Source of the DNA: Nocardioides perillae
Lineage (GTDB): Bacteria > Actinomycetota > Actinomycetes > Propionibacteriales > Nocardioidaceae
DNA: 64,000 nt
Direction of reading: 5' to 3'
Assembly: GCF_013409425.1 (NCBI RefSeq)
Contig: NZ_JACCAC010000001.1
Coordinates: 62,001-126,000, forward strand
Position numbers and translations under genes: made by a program. The notes under the pieces are model-generated. The model saw only the letters and a list, made by a program, of their open reading frames with translations. It did no database searches and was not told where the DNA came from. Below, in pieces: positions 1-8,795 of the stretch; within the stretch, counting starts at the first letter, position 1, and each line of letters begins with the position of its first letter.

Positions 1-1233
<1,233 letters not shown>

Positions 1234-1234
<1 letters not shown>

Positions 1235-1977
1235 CAGCTGTAGGACCTCCGCTGGTCGGGCGGCGGCACGGTGCCGCCCTTGTACTCCACAGGGATGCCG
1301 CCCAGCGGGTAGTCCTTGCGCTGGGGGTGGCCCGGCCAGTCGTCGGGCATGAGGATGCGCGTCAGCGAGGGGTGGCCGTCGAAGACGATGCCGAACATGT
1401 CCCACGTCTCCCGCTCGTGCCAGTCGGCCGCAGGGTAGGTCGAGACGATCGAGGGCACGTGCGGGTCGGCGTCGGGGCAGGAGACCTCGAGGCGCACGCG
1501 GCGGTTCCAGGTCATGGAGGCCAGGTGGTAGACGGCGTGCAGCTCCTGGCCGTGGTCGGCGGGGTAGTGCACGCCGCTGACCGAGGCGCAGAGCTCGAAG
1601 CGCAGCGCCGGGTCGTCGCGCAGCAGGCGGGCGACCACCGGGAGGTCCTCGCGGCGCACGTGCAGCGTCAGCTCGCCACGGTGCACCACGACGCGCTCGA
1701 CGGCGTGCGGCGCACCCGCCTCGGCGAGCCCCGCCTCCAGCGCGTCGGCGACGGCGTCGAACCACCCGCCGTACGGGCGCGAGGCGGGCGCGGGGTAGGT
1801 CGTCGGCGCGACCAGGCCGCCGTAGCCGGAGGTGTCGCCGGAGCCGCGGACGCCGAACATGCCGCGGCGCTCGCCGACGGCGCGGACCTCGCCCGGCCGC
1901 GCCGGGACGTTGACGGGCGACTGCTCGGGAGCGGGCTGCTCCACGGCGCGGTCGGGTCCCTCGGTGGGGGTGCTCAC
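1234..1977 (-). CDS. nuoC: NADH-quinone oxidoreductase subunit C
   Basis: The 30 kDa subunit of the complex I peripheral arm, 247 residues. The diagnostic block [16 protein letters not shown], followed by [20 protein letters not shown], lies near the C-terminus. I chose the GTG at 1977 because it overlaps the nuoB stop (GTGA) and gives an N-terminal extension of about 70 residues, as in other actinobacteria. An upstream in-frame ATG at 2244 lies inside nuoB and was rejected. Third gene of nuoABCD; the GTGA and ATGA overlaps with its neighbours imply coupled translation. Confidence 0.95.
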
Positions 1978-2528
1978 CGCAGCAGGCCCTTCATCTCCTC
2001 GGTCGGCACGGCGTTGAGCGCCGCCGTCTCGAGCTCGCGCACCTGGGCGCGGCGGTTGGCGCCGAGCTTGGTGTGCTGGACCTGGTCGTGCAGCTTGAGG
2101 ATGGCGTCGATGAGCATCTCCGGGCGGGGCGGGCAACCGGGGAGGTACATGTCGACGGGCACGACGTGGTCGACGCCCTGGACGATGGCGTAGTTGTTGA
2201 ACATGCCGCCCGAGCTGGCGCACACGCCCATCGCGAGCACCCACTTGGGCTCGGCCATCTGGTCGTAGATCTGGCGCAGCACCGGGGCCATCTTCTGGCT
2301 CACCCGGCCCGCGACGATCATCAGGTCGGCCTGGCGCGGGCTCGCCCGGAAGACCTCCATGCCGAAGCGGGCGAGGTCGTACTTCGGGCCGCCCGAGGTC
2401 ATCATCTCGATGGCGCAGCAGGCCAGGCCGAAGGTGGCCGGCCAGAAGGACGCCTTGCGCATGTAGCCGGCGACCCCCTCGACGGTGGTCAGCAGGACGC
2501 CGCTCGGCAGCTTCTCTTCGAGTCCCAT
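1974..2528 (-). CDS. nuoB: NADH-quinone oxidoreductase subunit B
   Basis: PSST subunit of complex I, 184 residues, which carries the terminal [4Fe-4S] cluster N2 that passes electrons to menaquinone. The four cluster cysteines are visible: the tandem pair C37-C38 ([11 protein letters not shown]), C103 ([10 protein letters not shown]) and C132 ([10 protein letters not shown]). Length and motif order are normal for the family. The ATG at 2528 lies 16 nt beyond the nuoA stop, and the gene overlaps nuoC by 4 nt. Cytoplasmic, attached to the membrane arm. Confidence 0.97.
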   Translation of the reverse strand: MGLEEKLPSGVLLTTVEGVAGYMRKASFWPATFGLACCAIEMMTSGGPKYDLARFGMEVFRASPRQADLMIVAGRVSQKMAPVLRQIYDQMAEPKWVLAMGVCASSGGMFNNYAIVQGVDHVVPVDMYLPGCPPRPEMLIDAILKLHDQVQHTKLGANRRAQVRELETAALNAVPTEEMKGLLR

Positions 2529-2544
2529 GGGTCAGTCCCTGCTC

Positions 2545-2904
2545 TCAGTCCCAGTCGAGGCCGCCGCGTCGCCACACGTAGGCGTAGGCGACGAAGACGG
2601 TGGCGATGAAGATGACCATCTCGACCAGCCCGAAGAGGCCGAGTGCGTCGAAGTGCACCGCCCAGGGGTAGAGGAAGATGATCTCGATGTCGAAGATGAT
2701 GAACATCATCGCGGTGATGTAGTACTTCACCGGGAAGCGACCGCCGCCCACCGGCTGCGGGGTGGGCTCGATGCCGCACTCGTAGGAGTCGACCTTGACC
2801 CGGTTGAACCGCTTGGGCCCGGTCTGGGTGGAGATGACCACCGAGAAGACCGCGAAGCCGAAGGCCAGGGCGGCCAGTGCCAGCACCGGCGTGTAGAGCT
2901 CCAT
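2545..2904 (-). CDS. nuoA: NADH-quinone oxidoreductase subunit A
   Basis: Small membrane subunit of complex I, 119 residues with three predicted transmembrane helices. The conserved loop DSYECGIEP and the second helix FDIEIIFLYPWA identify it. I chose the ATG at 2904 over one 15 codons upstream (2949) because a strong Shine-Dalgarno (GGGGAGG) stands 6 nt before it and the protein then begins with the typical short N-terminus. First gene of the nuo operon. Its leader contains a Rex-type operator (2956-2974) and a TAGACT -10 box, so transcription is probably repressed at low NADH/NAD+ ratio. Confidence 0.96.
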   Translation of the reverse strand: MELYTPVLALAALAFGFAVFSVVISTQTGPKRFNRVKVDSYECGIEPTPQPVGGGRFPVKYYITAMMFIIFDIEIIFLYPWAVHFDALGLFGLVEMVIFIATVFVAYAYVWRRGGLDWD

Positions 2905-2955
2905 TGCCTCGACCTCCCCGACGCGGCGGGGCCTGCCGGCCCCGGTCACGTGCTC

Positions 2956-2974
2956 TTGTGAACGGCTTCACTAA
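2956..2974. promoter_or_regulatory. Rex operator upstream of nuoA
   Basis: The sequence TTGTGAA-CGGC-TTCACTA is an inverted repeat that differs by one base from the Rex consensus TTGTGAA-N4-TTCACAA. Rex is known to control nuo, cyd and rex-hem transcription in Streptomyces, and a rex gene lies at 31893-32585. The site sits just downstream of a minus-strand -10 box, TAGACT (2994-2989), so bound Rex would block initiation. Seen directly: the repeat and its position. Inferred: binding by Rex. Confidence 0.82.
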
Positions 2975-2988
2975 GTGGCGCGGGCCAC

Positions 2989-2994
2989 AGTCTA
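2989..2994 (-). promoter_or_regulatory. -10 box of the nuo operon
   Basis: TAGACT on the minus strand matches the actinobacterial TANNNT -10 consensus. Initiation about 7 nt downstream gives a leader of roughly 78 nt before nuoA, with the Rex-type site covering the start of the transcript. I see no convincing -35 element. Confidence 0.45.
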
Positions 2995-3055
2995 CGAGTG
3001 GCAGATCACATCCGCACCTGGGGGGTGCGCGGGGCCGGTTGCCGTTCCTCAGGGC

Positions 3056-3085
3056 GATTTAGGGCACCTCGGCGTGCCCTAAATC
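3056..3085. terminator. 12-bp perfect inverted repeat between menG and nuoA
   Basis: Arms GATTTAGGGCAC (3056-3067) and GTGCCCTAAATC (3074-3085) enclose a 6-nt loop. The repeat begins 28 bp past the menG stop, on the side where menG transcription runs out, so an intrinsic terminator separating menG from the nuo operon is the simplest reading. There is no T-tract, as is usual in high-GC actinobacteria. The AT-rich ends and perfect symmetry also allow a dimeric repressor site. Confidence 0.5.
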
Positions 3086-3112
3086 ACGCCTGGCGAGAGG
3101 TTGCGGAGAGCG

Positions 3113-3802
3113 TCAGGCGGTGGCGCGGTGGAGGGCGACGATGCCGCCCGACAGGTCGCGCCACTCGGGGCGCTGCCAACCGGCCGCGGCCAGCAGGTCG
3201 ACCAGGCCGCGCTGGTCGGGCCAGGCACGGATCGACTCGGCGAGGTAGACGTAGGCGTCGGGGCTGGAGGAGACGGCGCGGGCGATCGAGGGCAGCGCCT
3301 TCATGAGGTACTCGAGGTAGACCCGGCGGAACGGCGCCCACGTCGGGTGGCTGAACTCGCAGACGACGAGCCGGCCGCCGGGACGCGTGACCCGGCGCAT
3401 CTCGCGCAGTCCCGCCAGCGGGTCGACGATGTTGCGCAGGCCGAAGCTGATGGTGACCGCGTCGAAGGTGGCGTCGGCGAAGGGCAGGCGGGTGCCGTCG
3501 CCTGCGGTGAAGGGCAGCGAGGGGCGCGCCCGCTTGCCGACCTGCAGCATCCCGAGGGAGAAGTCGCACGGCACGACCTGGGCACCGCGGGCGGCGAAGG
3601 GCTCGCTCGAGGTGCCGGTGCCGGCGGCGAGGTCGAGCACGCGCTCGCCCGGGCGCGGGTCGACCGCGTCGATGACCTCGCGACGCCAGCGGCGGTCCTG
3701 GCCCAGCGAGAGCACGTCGTTGGTGACGTCGTAGCGCCGCGCCACCGCGTCGAACATCGCTCGGACGTCGGTCGGCTGCTTGTCGAGGTCTGCGCGGGCC
3801 AC
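3113..3802 (-). CDS. menG: Demethylmenaquinone methyltransferase
   Basis: SAM-dependent C-methyltransferase (MenG/UbiE) that converts demethylmenaquinone to menaquinone, the last step of the pathway; 229 residues. The SAM-binding motif [12 protein letters not shown] lies near residues 54-65, and [18 protein letters not shown] and [12 protein letters not shown] are family signatures. The frame is open far upstream; the GTG at 3802 was chosen because it gives the usual family N-terminus ([17 protein letters not shown]). It is divergent from menF, so two menaquinone genes share one 82-bp promoter region. Confidence 0.95.
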   Translation of the reverse strand: MARADLDKQPTDVRAMFDAVARRYDVTNDVLSLGQDRRWRREVIDAVDPRPGERVLDLAAGTGTSSEPFAARGAQVVPCDFSLGMLQVGKRARPSLPFTAGDGTRLPFADATFDAVTISFGLRNIVDPLAGLREMRRVTRPGGRLVVCEFSHPTWAPFRRVYLEYLMKALPSIARAVSSSPDAYVYLAESIRAWPDQRGLVDLLAAAGWQRPEWRDLSGGIVALHRATA

Positions 3803-3871
3803 GGGCGCCAGCGTAGGCGGTGGCCCCCGGCGCCTCGCAGGTGCGCCGCGGGGCCGCTCGGCGCCGCTGAG

Positions 3872-3877
3872 TAGTCT
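3872..3877 (+). promoter_or_regulatory. Leaderless -10 box of menF
   Basis: TAGTCT lies exactly 7 nt before the GTG start codon at 3885, which places the transcription start at or next to the first base of the start codon. No Shine-Dalgarno is present. Confidence 0.55.
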
Positions 3878-3884
3878 CGACGAC

Positions 3885-5216
3885 GTGACGACCGGTGCGA
3901 CCTCGGAGCGGCAGGCGTCCGCCGGCCCCCTCGTCGCGCGGACGGTCGCCGTCGACGCCGACGCCCTGGCCGCCCGCCTCGGCACCGACGTGCTCGACGC
4001 GCTCGGCCTCCTGAGCGCGGTGCCGGCCGAGGGCCCGTTGACGTGGCTGCACAAGGGCGAGGGCCTCGTGGGGTGGGGCGTGGCCGCCGAGCTGCGCACC
4101 AGCGGCCCGGGCCGCTTCGTCGAGGCCGATGCCTGGTGGTCGCAGGTGACCGCGCGGGCCGTGGTGCGCGACGAGGTCGGACTGCCGGGCAGCGGCCTGG
4201 TGGCCTTCGGCTCCTTCGCGTTCGGCGACGCGGTGCACGACGACGGCCCCGGTCGCTCCGTGCTGGTGGTGCCCGAGGTCGTCGTGGGTCGCCGCGGCGA
4301 CACCGTCTGGGTCACCACCACGACCCGCGGCGGCCTCCCGCCGGTGCTCGGCGCCGACGCCGTCGAGCCCGCGCCCGCGCCGCCGGCGCCGGTCGGCGTC
4401 TCCTTCGCCGACGGTGCGCTCGACGGCGAGCGCTGGATGTCGGTGGTCGCCGACGCCGTGCGCCGCATCGCGGGCGGCGACCTCGAGAAGGTCGTGCTCG
4501 CCCGCGACCTCGTCGCCACCGCCGACCGCGACGTCGACGTGCGCTGGCCGCTGCGCCGCCTCGTCGAGGACTACCCCACGTGCTGGACCTTCCACGTCGA
4601 GGGCCTCTTCGGCGCCACCCCCGAGATGCTGGTGCGCCGCGAGCGCGGGCTGGTCACCTCCCGCGTGCTCGCCGGCACCATCCGCCGCACCGGCCATGAC
4701 GACCGCGACCTCGCCCTGGCCGCGACGCTCGCGCGCAGCTCGAAGGACCTCGAGGAGCACGAGTACGCCGTGCGCTCGGTCGCCGAGGCGCTGGAGCCGC
4801 ACTGCTCGTCGATGAACGTGCCCGAGTCGCCCTTCGTCCTGCACCTGCCCAACGTGATGCACCTCGCCACCGACGTGGCCGGCGTGGTGCACGACGCCGA
4901 GAGCGTCTCCTCGCTGCAGCTCGCCGCGGCGCTGCACCCCTCCGCGGCCGTCGGGGGCACGCCGACGGCGGTGGCCACCGCGCTGATCGGGCAGATCGAG
5001 CAGATGGACCGCGGCCGCTACGCCGGACCGGTCGGCTGGATGGACGCGCGGGGCGACGGCGAGTGGGGCATCGCCCTGCGCAGCGCGGTCGTCGACGGGC
5101 CTCAGGTGCGGCTCTTCGCGGGGTGCGGCATCGTCGCCGACTCCGACCCGGCGGCGGAGCTCGCCGAGTCGCAGGCGAAGTTCGTGCCCGTGCGCGACGC
5201 GCTCGGCGGCCGCTGA
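3885..5216 (+). CDS. menF: Isochorismate synthase
   Basis: Converts chorismate to isochorismate, the entry to menaquinone synthesis; 443 residues. The chorismate-binding core is clear: [61 protein letters not shown] and the C-terminal [19 protein letters not shown]. Salicylate and anthranilate synthases share the fold, but the other men genes nearby favour MenF. The GTG at 3885 was chosen because a TANNNT box stands 7 nt upstream. Transcribed divergently from menG. Confidence 0.92.
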   Translation: MTTGATSERQASAGPLVARTVAVDADALAARLGTDVLDALGLLSAVPAEGPLTWLHKGEGLVGWGVAAELRTSGPGRFVEADAWWSQVTARAVVRDEVGLPGSGLVAFGSFAFGDAVHDDGPGRSVLVVPEVVVGRRGDTVWVTTTTRGGLPPVLGADAVEPAPAPPAPVGVSFADGALDGERWMSVVADAVRRIAGGDLEKVVLARDLVATADRDVDVRWPLRRLVEDYPTCWTFHVEGLFGATPEMLVRRERGLVTSRVLAGTIRRTGHDDRDLALAATLARSSKDLEEHEYAVRSVAEALEPHCSSMNVPESPFVLHLPNVMHLATDVAGVVHDAESVSSLQLAAALHPSAAVGGTPTAVATALIGQIEQMDRGRYAGPVGWMDARGDGEWGIALRSAVVDGPQVRLFAGCGIVADSDPAAELAESQAKFVPVRDALGGR

Positions 5217-5237
5217 GCGGCCCCCGGTCGGACGCCC

Positions 5238-5888
5238 TCAGACCGGGGGCGACGCGAGGTCGGCGCCGGGCTCGAGCCGGACGTAGTCCTGCTCCTGGGG
5301 CGCGAGGAACCGCTCGAGGTGGCCGCCGACGATGCCGAGGCCGGCCTCGCTGTAGACCGCGTCGTGGACCGCGACGTTGCGCGGCGCACCGACCGCGCGG
5401 GCGTAGTCGACGCACTCGGAGACCTTGAGCCACGGCGCCGAGACGGGCAGGAGCAGCAGGTCGACGCCCTCGACGATGGTGAGGGCGTCGCCGGGGTGGA
5501 GCACGGTGGTGCCGCCGACGTCGAGGAGGTAGCCGCTGTTGTCGGGCAGGGGCAGCTCGGGGTGGATGACGGCGTGCTCCTCCCCCACCACCCGCACGCC
5601 GACCGCACCGAGCGTGAGCTGCTCGCCCGGCGACACCACGCGCAGGCGCTCCGCGACGTCGGGGGCGCTCTCGCGCAGCCGGGCCGCGACCGCCTCGATC
5701 GTCACCACGGGCGCGTCGGTGCGGCGCAGCCGGTCGGCGTCGAGGTGGTCGAGGTGCTCGTGCGTCACGAGGACGGCGTCGGCGCCCTCGGCGGCGTCCT
5801 CCTCGCTGAACCCGCCCGGGTCGAGCACCAGCGTCGTGCCGTCGTGCTCCAGGCGGACGCAGGCGTGGCCGAGCTTGGTGAGGCGCAT
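5238..5888 (-). CDS. MBL-fold metal-dependent hydrolase
   Basis: Metallo-beta-lactamase-fold protein of the UlaG/L-ascorbate lactonase-like class, 216 residues. The dinuclear zinc motif THEHLDHLD occupies residues 42-50 (H43, H45, D47, H48). Further likely metal ligands are the His of EEHAVIH, the Asp of HPGDAL and the His of NVAVHDAVY. The substrate cannot be told from sequence. It stands alone, tail-to-tail with menF. A TAGCGT box 6 nt before the ATG suggests its own leaderless promoter. Confidence 0.85.
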   Translation of the reverse strand: MRLTKLGHACVRLEHDGTTLVLDPGGFSEEDAAEGADAVLVTHEHLDHLDADRLRRTDAPVVTIEAVAARLRESAPDVAERLRVVSPGEQLTLGAVGVRVVGEEHAVIHPELPLPDNSGYLLDVGGTTVLHPGDALTIVEGVDLLLLPVSAPWLKVSECVDYARAVGAPRNVAVHDAVYSEAGLGIVGGHLERFLAPQEQDYVRLEPGADLASPPV

Positions 5889-5972
5889 GGCGCCACGCTA
5901 ACGCCGCGGCGGCCGGGCGGGGTGGGCGGAAACGGGTCGTGCACACGCGGCGCGGCCCGCCACACTGCGCCG

Positions 5973-6329
5973 GTGGACGGGTGGGGTGCGGTGCTCCTGC
6001 AGGGGCTCGTGACGGGCTGGGCGATCGCCGTGCCCGTGGGCGCGGTCGGGGCGCTGCTCGTCGCGGTCTCGTCGCGGGCCGGGTGGCGCGTGGGGGCGGC
6101 GGGTGCGCTCGGGGTCGCCACCGTCGACGGGGTGTACGCCGCACTCGCCGTCGCGGGCGGCGCGGCGCTCGCGGGCGTCCTCGCACCCGTGGCCGGGACG
6201 CTGCGGGTCGTCGCCGCCGCGGTGCTGCTCGCGGTCGCCGCGCTGCCGTTGGTGCACGCCCTCCGGCGGTGGTCGTGGCCGCGCTGGCGGTCTGGACCCT
6301 GGTGGGCTGACGAGCGGGGCGGCCGGTGA
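5973..6329 (+). pseudogene. Truncated LysE-type exporter (probable remnant)
   Basis: The first 90 or so residues look like the N-terminal half of a LysE/RhtB exporter: three hydrophobic helices with the loop AVSSRAGWRVGAAGALGVATVDGVYA. The family is normally about 200 residues with six helices. Here the frame passes into WSWPRWRSGPWWADERGGR and stops after 118 residues. In a shifted frame the DNA at about 6267-6310 encodes PAVVVAALAVWTLVG followed by a stop, which looks like the last helix of such a protein. I infer loss of the middle of the gene plus a frame change. A short functional three-helix protein cannot be excluded. Confidence 0.5.
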
Positions 6330-6339
6330 GGATGGCGGG

Positions 6340-6888
6340 GTGGACCGCGCTGTGGACGAGGTGACCTTCCGCTGGGCGACGGAGGCCGACGTGCCGGCCG
6401 GCGCTGCGCTGCACCGGCGTTGCTGGCAGGAGGCCTACGGCCCCATCGTCGACGCCGACCTGCTCGCGGCCCGGCTCGCCGAGGTCGAGGTCTTCGAGGA
6501 GCGCTGGCGCGAGGGCGTGGCCTCGGGCCCCCGGCGGCTGCTGGCCGTCGCACCCGACGGGTTGCTGGCGGGCTTCGCCGCGCACGGGCCCTCGCGGTCC
6601 CCGGGCGACGCCGAGACCGAGCTGCAGGGCCTCTACGTCGCCGCGCGGTGGCACGGGCGCGGCGTCGGCCAGGCCCTGCTCGAGCGGGTGCTCACCGACG
6701 CGTCCTGCTCGCTGTGGGTGCTCGAGGACAACGCGCGGGCGCGGGCGTTCTACGCACGCAACGGCTTCGTCGCCGACGGCACCCGCAAGGTGTGGCCGCC
6801 GCTCGGCGCGTGGGAGCTGCGGCTCAGGCGGTCAGGTGGTGCACGAAGCACCAGCGCCAGTCCTCGTCGGCCTCGGCCGACTGCATGA
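6340..6888 (+). CDS. GNAT family N-acetyltransferase
   Basis: GCN5-related acetyltransferase, about 182 residues, which uses acetyl-CoA to modify an unknown amine. Motif A (LYVAARWHGRGVGQALLERV) binds the CoA pyrophosphate, and motif B (WVLEDNARARAFYARNGF) follows. The N-terminus TFRWATEADVPAGAALHRRCWQEAY is typical. The start is uncertain: in-frame GTGs lie at 6340, 6352 and 6361, and I list the first. The last 20 residues overlap the end of the antiporter gene on the other strand by 65 bp. They are low in family resemblance, so the original stop may have drifted. Confidence 0.8.
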   Translation: MDRAVDEVTFRWATEADVPAGAALHRRCWQEAYGPIVDADLLAARLAEVEVFEERWREGVASGPRRLLAVAPDGLLAGFAAHGPSRSPGDAETELQGLYVAARWHGRGVGQALLERVLTDASCSLWVLEDNARARAFYARNGFVADGTRKVWPPLGAWELRLRRSGGARSTSASPRRPRPTA

Positions 6889-8692
6889 CCGGGTGGGCCG
6901 TGCGGTGGAAGTGCTCGGTGGCGTGCTGACCCGGTGAGGAGTCGCAGCAGCCGACGTGCCCGCAGCGCAGGCACTGGCGCAGCGCGACCCACCGGGTGCC
7001 GTCCTCGAGGCAGCGGGCGCACTCGGTGGCCTCGAGGTGGCCGGGCGACGGGTGCTCGAGCAGGTCGTCGCAGGCCTCGGCCGAGCGGGCGGTCTGCGCG
7101 GTGACGTGCCGCAGCTCCTCGCGCTCCGACGAGGCGCTGTCGAGCATCGACTCCTCGACGTCGAGCAGCGCCAGCACGTCCTCCACCACCTCAGCGGCCA
7201 CCTGGCCAGACGAGCGGATCTCGAGCACGCGCTGCCGCTCCGCGGCGATCATCGCGAGCCGCACCCGGGTGTAGAGGTCGCTGGGTGACTCCTCCCCCGC
7301 CACCGTGCCCAGGCGCTCCCACGCGGCGAAGTTGCGCTGGTCGAGGCGCTGGCGGATCAGGTCGAGCACGCCGTGCGGGTCGGCGTGCACCTCGCGCTCG
7401 AGCACCTCGAGCCCGGCCTTCGACGCCTGCTGCAGCAGGGTGGCGCGGGCGAGCGCGTCCTCGCGCGGGTCGGGCGAGGGCACCCCCAGCCGGCGCGCCA
7501 ACCAGGGCAGGCTCAGGCCCTGCGCGAACAGCGTGCCGGCCACGACCGTGAAGGCCACGAGCAGCAGCACCTCGCGGTGCTCGGTGTCCGCCGGCACCAC
7601 GAAGGCGGCCGCGAGCGTGACGACCCCGCGCATGCCGGCCCAGCCGATGACGAAGGTGTAGGTCCAGGGGTAGGCCCCGGCGGGCCCCTCGCCGCCCCCT
7701 CGCACGAGCGCGAACCGTGCCGGGAAGACCCACACCAGCCGCAGCACGACGACCGCGGCGAGGACGGCGGCGCAGACCAGTGCCACCCGCGCGCCCGTCA
7801 GCTCGCTGGCCGCGACGTCCTCGACGATCCAGCGGCACTGCAGGCCGATGAGCAGGAAGACGGCGTTCTCCAGCAGGAAGGCCACCGTGCGCCAGGTCGT
7901 GCGGTCGGCGATCCGCGACTGCGCGCTCTGCAGGACGGCCGCCTGGTGGCCGAGCAGCAGCCCGGCCACCACGACGGCGAGGACGCCCGAGGCGTGCAGC
8001 TCCTCGGCGGCCACGAAGGCGGCGAAGGGGGTGAGCAGCGACAGCCCGCCGTCGAGCAGCGGGTCGCGCAGGCGGCGGCGCACGCGGGCGACCACGACGA
8101 AGGTGAGGAGGCCGACCAGCACGCCGCCTCCGGCGGCGACGAGGAAGTCGAGGGCGACCTCGTCCCAGCGCACGGCCGTCGCGCCCGCACCGGCAGCGAT
8201 CGCCGTGCGCAGGGCGACGAGGGCGGTCGCGTCGTTGAGGAGCGACTCGCCCTCGAGGATCGTCACGACGCGCCGCGGCAGCCCGATGCGGCGCCCGATG
8301 GCGGTCGCGGCGACCGCGTCCGGAGGTGCGACGACCGCCCCGATCGCGAACGCCGCGGCCCAGGACACGCCGGGCAGCAGCGCGTGCACCACCAGGGCGA
8401 CACCCGCCGCGGTGAAGACCACGAGCCCGACCGACAGCAGCAGGATCGGGCGCCGGTTGGCGGCGAAGTCGACCAGCGACGTCTGCAGCGACGCCGCGTA
8501 GAGCAGCGGGGGCAGCAGCCCCAGCAGCACGACCTCCGGCTCGAGGACGACCTCCGGCACGCCGGGCACGAACGACCCCGCGACGCCGGCCGCGACGAGC
8601 AGCAGCGGGGCCGGCACGCCGAGGCGGCCCGCCACGGCGGTCCCGGCCAGGACGGCCGTGGCCAGGGCGACGAGGACGAGGGCGATCTCCAC
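6824..8692 (-). CDS. CPA1-family Na+/H+ antiporter with C-terminal UBP-type zinc finger
   Basis: 622 residues. Residues 1 to about 400 form the membrane domain of a monovalent cation/proton antiporter (NhaP class) of about 12 helices; GAVVAPPDAVAA and EGESLLNDATALVAL are the ion-translocation motifs. A soluble helical region follows (about 410-545). The last 70 residues form a UBP-type zinc finger with the pattern CARC...QCLRCGHVGCCDSSPGQH...HFHRTAH. In eukaryotes this fold binds free C-terminal Gly-Gly tails; its role on a bacterial transporter is unknown. Monocistronic, tail-to-tail with the GNAT gene. Confidence 0.88.
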   Translation of the reverse strand: MEIALVLVALATAVLAGTAVAGRLGVPAPLLLVAAGVAGSFVPGVPEVVLEPEVVLLGLLPPLLYAASLQTSLVDFAANRRPILLLSVGLVVFTAAGVALVVHALLPGVSWAAAFAIGAVVAPPDAVAATAIGRRIGLPRRVVTILEGESLLNDATALVALRTAIAAGAGATAVRWDEVALDFLVAAGGGVLVGLLTFVVVARVRRRLRDPLLDGGLSLLTPFAAFVAAEELHASGVLAVVVAGLLLGHQAAVLQSAQSRIADRTTWRTVAFLLENAVFLLIGLQCRWIVEDVAASELTGARVALVCAAVLAAVVVLRLVWVFPARFALVRGGGEGPAGAYPWTYTFVIGWAGMRGVVTLAAAFVVPADTEHREVLLLVAFTVVAGTLFAQGLSLPWLARRLGVPSPDPREDALARATLLQQASKAGLEVLEREVHADPHGVLDLIRQRLDQRNFAAWERLGTVAGEESPSDLYTRVRLAMIAAERQRVLEIRSSGQVAAEVVEDVLALLDVEESMLDSASSEREELRHVTAQTARSAEACDDLLEHPSPGHLEATECARCLEDGTRWVALRQCLRCGHVGCCDSSPGQHATEHFHRTAHPVMQSAEADEDWRWCFVHHLTA

Positions 8693-8795
8693 GCCCCCAT
8701 CCTCCCCGACCGCGCCGACCGTCCTCCCCGACGACCACGTGGGGCGCCGGCGGGCCGGTGGGGCGGCGGACCGGTGGGGCGGCGGGCCGGTCGGG

